Shown here one piece after another: positions 43,547 through 51,046 of a stretch of DNA of 64,000 nt. The stretch covers positions 2,418,001 through 2,482,000 of the forward strand of contig NZ_CP095461.1 in the NCBI RefSeq assembly GCF_023022985.1, in the 5' to 3' direction. Made by a program: the position numbers and the translations under genes. The notes under the pieces were generated by a model. That model saw only the letters and a program-made list of their open reading frames with translations, ran no database searches and was not told the DNA's origin. The stretch is from Arthrobacter gengyunqii. Its GTDB lineage: Bacteria; Actinomycetota; Actinomycetes; Actinomycetales; Micrococcaceae. Each line of letters opens with the position of its first letter. Positions within the stretch are counted from its first letter, which is position 1.

Positions 43547-46500
43547 GTGACCTCCACCACCTTCGATCACATGTCCGATCTTGATCTTCTAATCGAGTCG
43601 GGAATATTCAACCGCTACTGGTATTCCGCTCAGAGTGACCGTTACTTTTCGAACGATCTCGCGGCTGGGGAAGATTTTCTCAAATATGGTATGTCGAAGG
43701 AGATGTCACCGCATCCCCTGATGGACTGCAGGTCGTGGCCATCTCACCTGCGCCAGGAATGGAAACAGGGAAAGTTTAAGGCTGTGATGAAATGGTTTAG
43801 AAAGCCTCTCAATCTACAGCCCGCAATCGGCCCACTCCTTTCACCACAAAGCATGCTTGCAAAGCCCGATATATTGTTGTCTGTTGACGCGATAAATCAT
43901 CCAGGTGGAACACTTGGATGGCTTATCGAGCATGCTTCAGATGACTTCGTAGTAGAAACCAAATTTGGCGATCTACTATGGGGCAATCTTTGTCGCTCTT
44001 GGAAGACTGTTGTGGACACGATCAAGGTCCAAACATTCAAATCCCGTCCCCGACTCACGACGACATGGGACTCGGATAAGGAAAGAGTATGGCGCCGGCG
44101 GGTTAATGGCGTGCTTCTTCCTGAGGTTTCGGAGAGTGAGCCGTTAGTAAGCGTCATCATGCCCGCTTGGGACCGATCTGACGTCATCGCACAAGCGATA
44201 AGATCTGTTCAGCGTCAGTCCATTGAAAATTGGGAACTGATCGTCGTTGACGATGGTTCAACCGACTCTACCTGCGAAGTTGTTCGGCTTCTCGCGGAGG
44301 CAGACAAAAGAGTTAAGCTTATCCAGGCTCGTCATCAGGGTGTATGCGCCGCACGCAATCTTGGATTACAGCAGGCGAACGGTATATGGGTTTCCTTCTT
44401 AGATACAGACAATTTGTGGCCCTCAGATTATCTGGAACTTTCGGTAAAAGGAGCAATGGAGTCAGGTGCACGCGCTGTGTACGCCGGGCTTGAGCTGCAC
44501 AACGCAGGCAATGTCACCTATAGAGCACATGCGGGCTCTATTGAAGATTTGATGATCATCAATCATATTGATCTCAATGTTTTAACTGTGGAACGCGAGC
44601 TGGCCCGCACAGTTGGCGGGTTTGACGAATCTCTAAAGCGCTGGGTTGATCATGACTTTGCTATTCGTTTAGCTAGTGTTACGGAACCCGTGCTCCTGCC
44701 CTTTATTGGATGCCGATACTTCGATGATCGCAATGAAACCGACCGAATCACGACAACCGAATCTGATGCATGGCAGTGGGTCGTTCTGGGAAAGAACCTC
44801 GTTGACTGGGAGAAGATGAGGAACCGAGCGTCCGTTCCCGGGCGGGTAACTATTTCCATACCTGTTTACCAAGACTGGTCGATGACAGCACGTGCAGTGC
44901 ATAGCGTCCTAGAGTGTTCAGGGGACATGGATGTTGAAGTCGTCATAGTCGACAACGGGTCCGCTTACTACTACAGCGCTGCCCTAGGCCAATTATTCCA
45001 CGGGAACCCAAGGGTTCAGTATGTTCGATTGCCTCGAAACCTAAACTTTAGCATTGGGTCGAATTATGGTGCGTACCTGGGGACAGGCGAGTACACATGT
45101 TTTCTAAACAACGACACTGTCGTGCGCGAGGGCTGGTTGCAACCGCTTGTTGATCGGCTGAAAGATCCTGCTGTTCTAGCTGTTCAGCCGCTGTTGCAGT
45201 ACCCCGACGACTCGATCCAGACGGCCGGTACGATTTTTATGGCCGAAAACGCGCTTCCGGGTCATTTCCTCGCCAACCACCCAATGGAAGATGCTCACGC
45301 CGCGGGCCAAGAGCATTTTTCCGCTATCACGGGAGCCTGCATGGTGTGGAGGACGAGTGACATAGCACGTCTTCAGGGCTTCGATCCGTTTTTCATCAAC
45401 GGCATGGAGGATATTGACCTCTGCCTGCGAGGCATTCGAGATCTCGGCGGACACTTTGAGGTTGAGCCCGCGTCGAAGGTCACGCATTTTGAGAGCAAGA
45501 CTCCTGGTCGTGGAATGAACATCGCTGCAAACCGGCGCTCCTTCATGCAACGCTGGAACGGGCTTCTCCCCTGCTCTGAGGCTGACAAGTATGAGCGTTC
45601 GGGTTTCAGCCTCGCGCACATTGGTGGAGACAATCATTTGATCCCAGCCCCTCGTCCCGTCGTCGTGCGCTCTCAGGCAGCTCAACTCGAACGCTGGGGG
45701 ATCCGGTACGCTTCAACCGGCGGGGACGCGGGAGACCGGTGGGGTGATACCCACTATGTCGGATCACTGGCAGGTTCACTCCGCCGTCAGGGCCGGGAGG
45801 TGGTTAGCTACCGACATGGTCACAATATGGACCGAAGCCAAGTTTTTGATGACGTTAATCTTGTTATCAGAGGGCTCGATATGGTCTACCCAATTCCCGG
45901 TGCTGTCAATGTTCTCTGGGTCATAAGCCATCCGGAACTTGTGACGATAGAGGAAATACGAGCCTTTGACCTCGTTTATGCCTCATCCCACACCTGGGCT
46001 ACAAAGATGTCAGCACTCAGCGGGCGGGAGGTGAAACCGCTCTTGCAGGCCACCGACGTCACGCGCTTCCATATGGCCTCACCGGAGTCAAAGAATCGAT
46101 GGCGTCCGACTACATTCGTTGGTGCTAACACCCCCAACCGAAGCCGGCCTGTAATTAGTGATGCTCTGCGTTCCGGCGTAGATTTGCGGATTGTGGGACA
46201 TGGGTGGGAAAACGTACTCGAACCCCGCATGCTTGAGGCAGAGGGTATAAGAAACGAAGACCTCGGCGACTTCTACCGTTCATCAAAACGCGTACTGGCG
46301 GATCATTGGCCTGAGATGGCAGAACAGGGGTTTATTCAGAACCGAATATTTGATGCCGTCGCGTGTGGAACGCCCGTGGTAAGTGACGAAGTGACTGGCC
46401 TCCACGACGTTTTCGGAAGCATGGTACAAGTTTACAAGTCCGTAGATGAACTTCGATGGCTTTGTAGTCCGGACGGGTTGTCCGCTTTTGGTACGGCCGA

Positions 46501-46627
46501 GGAACGATTTATCCAAGCTCAGGAAGTGGGCAAACTTCATTCATTTGATGCCCGCGCCGAAGAACTTCTACGCGATGTTGAAGTCTGGCGAAGCTCTCTC
46601 TCCATGCCGCGCGCGCTAGTGGTCTAA
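43547..46627 (+). CDS. Three-module glycosyltransferase (GT2-GT2-GT4-like)
   Basis: A 1026-aa protein. After an N-terminal region of about 195 residues comes a GT-A/GT2 module (SVIMPAWDRSDVIAQAIRSV, IVVDDGSTDST, DXD-type SFLDTDNLW). A second GT2 module starts near residue 435 (TISIPVYQDWSMTARAVHSV, FLNNDTVVREGW, NGMEDIDLCLRG). The last part, from about 715, is a CgeB/GT4-like GT-B module (VYASSHTWATKM, RIFDAVACGTPVVSDEVTGL). GAAAGG precedes the GTG. GC is below the core. Such chains often assemble repeats of surface polysaccharide. No signal or membrane segment was seen; donor sugars are unknown. Confidence 0.82.
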   Translation: MTSTTFDHMSDLDLLIESGIFNRYWYSAQSDRYFSNDLAAGEDFLKYGMSKEMSPHPLMDCRSWPSHLRQEWKQGKFKAVMKWFRKPLNLQPAIGPLLSPQSMLAKPDILLSVDAINHPGGTLGWLIEHASDDFVVETKFGDLLWGNLCRSWKTVVDTIKVQTFKSRPRLTTTWDSDKERVWRRRVNGVLLPEVSESEPLVSVIMPAWDRSDVIAQAIRSVQRQSIENWELIVVDDGSTDSTCEVVRLLAEADKRVKLIQARHQGVCAARNLGLQQANGIWVSFLDTDNLWPSDYLELSVKGAMESGARAVYAGLELHNAGNVTYRAHAGSIEDLMIINHIDLNVLTVERELARTVGGFDESLKRWVDHDFAIRLASVTEPVLLPFIGCRYFDDRNETDRITTTESDAWQWVVLGKNLVDWEKMRNRASVPGRVTISIPVYQDWSMTARAVHSVLECSGDMDVEVVIVDNGSAYYYSAALGQLFHGNPRVQYVRLPRNLNFSIGSNYGAYLGTGEYTCFLNNDTVVREGWLQPLVDRLKDPAVLAVQPLLQYPDDSIQTAGTIFMAENALPGHFLANHPMEDAHAAGQEHFSAITGACMVWRTSDIARLQGFDPFFINGMEDIDLCLRGIRDLGGHFEVEPASKVTHFESKTPGRGMNIAANRRSFMQRWNGLLPCSEADKYERSGFSLAHIGGDNHLIPAPRPVVVRSQAAQLERWGIRYASTGGDAGDRWGDTHYVGSLAGSLRRQGREVVSYRHGHNMDRSQVFDDVNLVIRGLDMVYPIPGAVNVLWVISHPELVTIEEIRAFDLVYASSHTWATKMSALSGREVKPLLQATDVTRFHMASPESKNRWRPTTFVGANTPNRSRPVISDALRSGVDLRIVGHGWENVLEPRMLEAEGIRNEDLGDFYRSSKRVLADHWPEMAEQGFIQNRIFDAVACGTPVVSDEVTGLHDVFGSMVQVYKSVDELRWLCSPDGLSAFGTAEERFIQAQEVGKLHSFDARAEELLRDVEVWRSSLSMPRALVV

Positions 46628-46666
46628 ATCCGAAATCCGAGGACCCGTTCCAACCGGATTTCGTGC

Positions 46667-46705
46667 AGCCCGGTGAGTGAGGACTGAACTCTCACTCACC
46701 GGGCT
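46667..46705 (+). terminator. Terminator of the 1026-aa glycosyltransferase gene
   Basis: AGCCCGGTGAGTGA pairs with TCACTCACCGGGCT around an 11-base loop, 40 bp after the stop codon. A smaller inverted repeat, CGAAATCCG / CGGATTTCG, lies just before it. No long T-run follows. Confidence 0.65.
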
Positions 46706-46726
46706 CTACGGCAGGCCGCTAGGTGT

Positions 46727-47776
46727 ACTCAGACAGGAGTTGATCACACCGAGTGACGGGTGCTTTGCCTCCGAGGCTGCCCTGCGGGAGGGACGGTTGT
46801 AGAAGTCTAACCACGGTGGCAGGCATCGATGCGCACCTGGTTCGAGGTGAAAACCTGCCGGTAGGCCCAACCTTCCTGCAGGGTCCGGTTGAACCGTTCG
46901 GCTTTACCGTTCTGCCAAGGAGGGCGGGGTCTGATCAGGATGTGCTTGGCTCCAAACCGGCCAGCACGGACTGGAAATCTTTGGAGAGCCGGTAGGCGAA
47001 CGCGTTACCGGTCATGACCTGTTTCACAGGGGCACCGTGGGAGGCCATGAATGCTGCCGCCCAGGCGAGGAACCCGGCGCAGGTGGCACCTTTCTCACCC
47101 GGATGGACTTCGACGAAAGCGAGCCGGGAGTGATCATCCACGGCAACATGGACGTAGTCGAAACCGACTTTCTGGTGACCGATGTTGTGGTTGCGGGCCG
47201 ATTGATTCGGGTCTGCCCGCCAGCCGCCTCCGTCGGGGATTCTCCCGAGTTCTTCACATCAATGTGGACATGTCTCCAGGAGCGTCGCGTTCATACCTGC
47301 GGTTAGTGGCAGGTGCGGCACGAATCCGGATTCCGGTGAGCGGGTCCAGATCCCAGACGTTGGGCATCGCGGCGCTGGCAAGGATCCGAGAGATCGTGCG
47401 GGCGCCGAGCTCGGTGCGTGCTGCCAGATCCGGTCCGGTGCTCCGTACGGGCTTGGATGACTTCGGCGGTTGTCTCCGGGCTGGTGGCGTGCGGGGAGCT
47501 TTTGGGTCGGGAAGAACAGTCTTCCAGACCGGGCAGGCCATCAACTTTGTAGCGGTTCACCCATCGGCAGGCGCTGGGCCGGGAAATGCCCATTTCTTTG
47601 GCGACGTGGGCCACCGGCCGGCCTGCGGTGACGCGCTGGACCAAGATCAATCGTCTGGCAGGAGCCCGTCTGGGATTACGGTGAGACATGAAGGCCTCCT
47701 AGTTCTGGGTGTGTGGTAACCACCAAATCTAAGAGGTCTTCATCTATTTCCCGTGTAACTAACGTCCTGTCTCAGT
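46727..47776 (-). mobile_element. IS481-family element, decayed, right edge of the island
   Basis: The ends carry matching terminal repeats: ACTCAGACAGGAGTTGATCA on the left and, on the other strand at the right, ACTGAGACAGGACGTTAGTT. The length of about 1.05 kb fits IS481. The element lies with its transposase on the minus strand and ends four bases from the coaD stop codon. No clear target duplication could be made out. Confidence 0.75.
46760..47689 (-). pseudogene. IS481-family transposase, frameshifted and active-site mutated
   Basis: The start MSHRNPRRAPARRLILVQRV and VAHVAKEMGISRPSACRWVN is the IS481 helix-turn-helix region. The reading then breaks near 47.3 kb. The integrase core resumes in another frame as DDHSRLAFVEVHPGEKGATC and VKQVMTGNAFAYRL. 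In active members the latter reads VMTDN, so the second catalytic Asp is Gly. A further frameshift near 46.96 kb precedes RPPWQNGKAERFNRTLQEG, which still has its Glu. Several breaks plus the lost Asp make activity impossible. Confidence 0.85.
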
Positions 47777-47780
47777 AAAG

Positions 47781-48260
47781 CTAAGCGCCCTGTTCCTGGT
47801 ACAGCCGCCGGTACGCGGCCCGTGGCACGAGTTCCGAAACGTCACCGCCCAGGGAGGAAACTTCCTTGATCAGGGTGGAGGACAGGTGAGTGTAGCGGCT
47901 TTCGGCAGGGAGAAAGACGGTTTCGACGCCGGTCAGGTGACGGTTCATGACGGCCATCGGCAGTTCGTACTGGTAGTCCTGCACCGACCGCAGGCCCTTC
48001 ACAATGGCGTTGACGCCGTGCTCCCGGCAGAAGTCCGCCAGCAGGCCCTCCCCCATCGGCACCACCGACACGCCGCGCAGGCCGCCGAGCGTCTCACGGG
48101 CCATGGCCAGCCGTTCCGGCCCGGAAAACCGGTATTTTTTGGCGTAATTCGTGGACACGGCAACGAGGACTTCGTCGAACAGGCTGGCAGCCCGCGCGAT
48201 CACCTCCACGTGTCCGTTGTGGATGGGGTCATAGGATCCGGGGCATACCGCGCGTCGCAT
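47781..48260 (-). CDS. coaD: Phosphopantetheine adenylyltransferase
   Basis: A 159-aa enzyme making dephospho-CoA from 4'-phosphopantetheine and ATP, the fourth step of CoA synthesis. It begins MRRAVCPGSYDPIHNGHVEV with the nucleotidyltransferase GxxxPxxxGH motif (T/S-x-G-H form), and has YTHLSSTLIKEVSSLGGDVS, which holds the ISSTxxR/K-like motif. In related genomes coaD usually lies close to the DUF177-rpmF-rnc genes; here the 14-kb island intervenes. It is divergent from the aminotransferase gene with only 40 bp between starts. Confidence 0.95.
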   Translation of the reverse strand: MRRAVCPGSYDPIHNGHVEVIARAASLFDEVLVAVSTNYAKKYRFSGPERLAMARETLGGLRGVSVVPMGEGLLADFCREHGVNAIVKGLRSVQDYQYELPMAVMNRHLTGVETVFLPAESRYTHLSSTLIKEVSSLGGDVSELVPRAAYRRLYQEQGA

Positions 48261-48300
48261 AGGTCGAATCTACCCGGTTCGAGCGTGAATACTGGAAGGC

Positions 48301-49545
48301 ATGAGTTCACCCGACCGCACCAGTCTTCTCCGCTCCGACTCCGCCTCGGTCCCTCCGCCCTGGCAGCGCACCGCCGCGGGCGCCAACCTGCTCGGGGCGG
48401 ACGGTGCACTGGGCGTGACCATTTTCGAGGAGATCACTCTCCTGTCCGGCCGGCACAACGCCATCAACCTGGGCCAGGGTTTCCCCGATGAGGACGGTCC
48501 GGCGGTCATTCGGGAAGCTGCCCGCGAGGCGATCAGCGCCGGAGCCAACCAGTACGCTCCGGGTCAGGGCCTGCCGGTGCTGCGCCACGCCGTCGCCGCC
48601 CATCAGGAGCGCTTCTACGGCCTGTCCCTGGATCCGGACACCCAGATCATTGTCAGCACCGGCGCCACCGAAGCCATTGCCGCAGCCCTGCTCGCACTCA
48701 CCGGTCCGGGCGATGAGGTCCTGACCTTCGAACCGTTCTACGACTCCTACGGTGCCGTGATCGGTCTCAGCGGCGCCACCCACACCACCGCACCGCTGCG
48801 GGCTCCGGACTTCCAGCCGGATTTGGCCACCCTGGAAGATTCCTTCTCGGAGCGCACCCGCGTGGTGCTGGTGAACAATCCGCACAATCCCACCGGCGCC
48901 GTCTTTCCGGCCGAAACCCTGCAGCGGATCGTGGAACTCGCCGCCAAGTACAACGCTGTGATCGTCACCGACGAGGTGTACGAGCACCTCACTTTCGGTC
49001 CCCGGCATGTTCCGGTGGCCACCCTGCCCGGGGCAGCGGAGCGCACCCTGACGATTTCCTCGGCGGGCAAAACCTTCTCCTTCACCGGCTGGAAAATCGG
49101 CTGGCTTTCCGGTCCCGCGGACCTGGTGGCTGCCGTCCGTGCCGTGAAATCCTTCCTCAGCTACAGCTCCGGCACCCCGTTCCAAGGCGCCATCGCTCTG
49201 GGTCTGGGCATGGAGGACGAGTTCTTCACCGGCATCGCCAAAACCCTGCAGGCCAAGCGAGACGTCCTCAGCGAGGGACTGCGGGCCGCGGGGCTGACCG
49301 TCTTTGAGCCGCAGGGCACCTACTTTGTGAATGCCGACGTCGCACCCCTGGGGATCACCGACGCCACCGCGCTAGCCCGCCGGCTCCCGGAACTGGTGGG
49401 GGTGGGCGCCATTCCGGTGGCGGTCTTCTGCCACGACGACGGCGCCCGCCGGACCCGCTCACTGCTGCGGTTCGCGTTCTGCAAGAAAGCTGAAGTGCTG
49501 CAGGAAGCGGCCGAGCGCATCTCGAAGTTGGGGCAGGTGCTCTGA
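48301..49545 (+). CDS. Class I/II PLP-dependent aminotransferase
   Basis: A 414-aa fold-type I aminotransferase. Motifs include LGQGFPDEDGPAVIREAARE, the cofactor region NNPHNPTGAVFPAETLQ, TDEVYEHLTFG and the Schiff-base Lys in ISSAGKTFSFTGWKIGWLSG. Resemblance is to the methionine/kynurenine-glutamine transaminase group (YbdL/KAT-like), so methionine or aromatic amino acids are likely substrates. The stop overlaps the next gene by one base (TGATG), implying coupling. It starts 40 bp from the divergent coaD. Confidence 0.9.
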   Translation: MSSPDRTSLLRSDSASVPPPWQRTAAGANLLGADGALGVTIFEEITLLSGRHNAINLGQGFPDEDGPAVIREAAREAISAGANQYAPGQGLPVLRHAVAAHQERFYGLSLDPDTQIIVSTGATEAIAAALLALTGPGDEVLTFEPFYDSYGAVIGLSGATHTTAPLRAPDFQPDLATLEDSFSERTRVVLVNNPHNPTGAVFPAETLQRIVELAAKYNAVIVTDEVYEHLTFGPRHVPVATLPGAAERTLTISSAGKTFSFTGWKIGWLSGPADLVAAVRAVKSFLSYSSGTPFQGAIALGLGMEDEFFTGIAKTLQAKRDVLSEGLRAAGLTVFEPQGTYFVNADVAPLGITDATALARRLPELVGVGAIPVAVFCHDDGARRTRSLLRFAFCKKAEVLQEAAERISKLGQVL

Positions 49546-50348
49546 TGGGGGCTCAGGACAAGACCCCGTCCCGGCTGCTGCGCGGCATCGGCGCCCACGC
49601 CACCATTACCGAGGACGGTTTCACTCCAGGAGCCTGGGTGCTGAGCATCGGCGGCGCGGAGCAGTCGCATGTGAATCTGGCCCACCCCGAGGAGATCTTC
49701 TACGAGTACCTGCGCCGGATCGGAAACGTGCTGGACCTGGCCGCCCCCTCCGGGCAGCCGCTGCGGACCCTGCATCTAGGCGCCGGCGCGCTGACCCTTA
49801 CCCGCTATCTCCAGGCCACGCGACCCGGTTCGGAGCAGGCTGCCGTGGAGCTCGAGCGGGAGCTGCTGGACTTCGTCCTGGCGCATCTGCCGCTGCCGGA
49901 GGGCACCGTCCTGGAGACCGTCATTGGGGACGCCCGCGACGCCCTGTCCCGCTGGGAGCCGGGGTCCTTCGACGCGATTGTGCTGGATGTTTTTGCCGGT
50001 GCGGACGCCCCGGAGCATCTGACCACCCCGGAGTTTTACGCCGAGGCCGCAGCCCTGCTCTCCCCCTCCGGGGTGCTGCTGGTGAACGTGGGCGATGACC
50101 CCGGGCTGGCGTTTTGCCGGCGGCAGGTCCGCGCCCTGCAGGACGGCATGGCAGGCATTCCCGGCGCCGGGCTCGCGGCACTGGCCGAGAAGTCCATGTT
50201 CACCGGCCGCTTTCCGGGCAACATTGTCCTGGCCGCCGCCGCGTTCCCCTGGCCCGAGGAGTGGACCGCACAGCTGCTCGCCGCGGGCCCGCATCCTGCC
50301 GATGTCCTGACCGGCGAACGGCTGGACGTCTTCGCGTCGGGTTCCTAG
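49545..50348 (+). CDS. Spermidine-synthase-like methyltransferase-fold protein
   Basis: A 267-aa protein with a Rossmann-type aminopropyl/methyltransferase domain. The glycine motif is TLHLGAGALTLTRYLQATRP, the acidic strand AAVELERELLDFV, then VIGDARDALSRW and FDAIVLDVFAGADAPEHLTT. These are the SpeE-like landmarks. The N-terminal beta-hairpin is short. Such proteins in actinobacteria often lack proven polyamine activity, so the reaction is not assigned. It overlaps the upstream aminotransferase by one base, and its stop overlaps the convergent rsmD stop by three bases (CTAG, 50345-50348). Confidence 0.82.
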   Translation: MGAQDKTPSRLLRGIGAHATITEDGFTPGAWVLSIGGAEQSHVNLAHPEEIFYEYLRRIGNVLDLAAPSGQPLRTLHLGAGALTLTRYLQATRPGSEQAAVELERELLDFVLAHLPLPEGTVLETVIGDARDALSRWEPGSFDAIVLDVFAGADAPEHLTTPEFYAEAAALLSPSGVLLVNVGDDPGLAFCRRQVRALQDGMAGIPGAGLAALAEKSMFTGRFPGNIVLAAAAFPWPEEWTAQLLAAGPHPADVLTGERLDVFASGS

Positions 50349-50965
50349 CCGTTCGGCTCTGAGGAGGCCCCGGCGTCGTCGGCTTCTTCACCCTCGGCCT
50401 GCGCCGGCTCGGCGAACCACAGCGTGGTCTCCCCGTACTTGCGTTCACTGAAGCGTTCCATCCCCGCCGGCCACACCGGTTCCGGTGAGCGGGTGGAGCG
50501 CTCCAGGACGACGACGGCGCCCTCGGCCAAGTGCCGCGGCAGGGCACGCAGCACGGAGTTCAGGTCCTCTTCGTCCAGGTCATAGGGCGGATCCAGGAAG
50601 ACCACGTCCCAGGTGACGTCGGCGGGCACGCGCAGCAGGTAGGTGTCAGCCTTGGCACGGTGCACGTTGACCACGGACCGCCCTGCGGCGTCGTTGATCA
50701 GCTTGGCGTTCTGTTTGCAGGTGCCGGCGGCCTTGTCGGCCAGCTCCACCAGGTCCACGGAGACGGCGCCGCGGCTGGCGCTTTCCACGCCCAGGGCGCC
50801 GGAACCGGCAAAGAGGTCCAGCACGCGCGCCCCGGAGAGGACGTCGTAGGACTCCAGCCGGGAGAACAGTGCTTCCTTCACGCGGTCCGTGGTGGGGCGG
50901 GTTCCTGTTCCGGGAACACTGGTCAGGGAGGTTCCGCCGGCAGTTCCGGCAATGATGCGGCTCAT
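50345..50965 (-). CDS. rsmD: 16S rRNA (guanine(966)-N2)-methyltransferase RsmD
   Basis: A 206-aa class I methyltransferase that modifies G966 of 16S rRNA. The start MSRIIAGTAGGTSLTSVPGT, RPTTDRVKEALFSRL, the SAM motif VLDLFAGSGALGVESASRGA and the catalytic WDVVFLDPPYDLDEE (D/N-PPY) are diagnostic. A Glu/Ala-rich tail of about 20 residues follows. It lies between recG and coaD, the normal order recG-rsmD-coaD, although the aminotransferase pair now separates it from coaD. Confidence 0.95.
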   Translation of the reverse strand: MSRIIAGTAGGTSLTSVPGTGTRPTTDRVKEALFSRLESYDVLSGARVLDLFAGSGALGVESASRGAVSVDLVELADKAAGTCKQNAKLINDAAGRSVVNVHRAKADTYLLRVPADVTWDVVFLDPPYDLDEEDLNSVLRALPRHLAEGAVVVLERSTRSPEPVWPAGMERFSERKYGETTLWFAEPAQAEGEEADDAGASSEPNG

Positions 50966-51046
50966 GGGTTCACTTTATCGGCCTTTGGCCGGTCCCCCGG
51001 CCGCGGGCGAGACCGCCGCCGAGCCCGATGCCCGGTGCCAGGCGGC

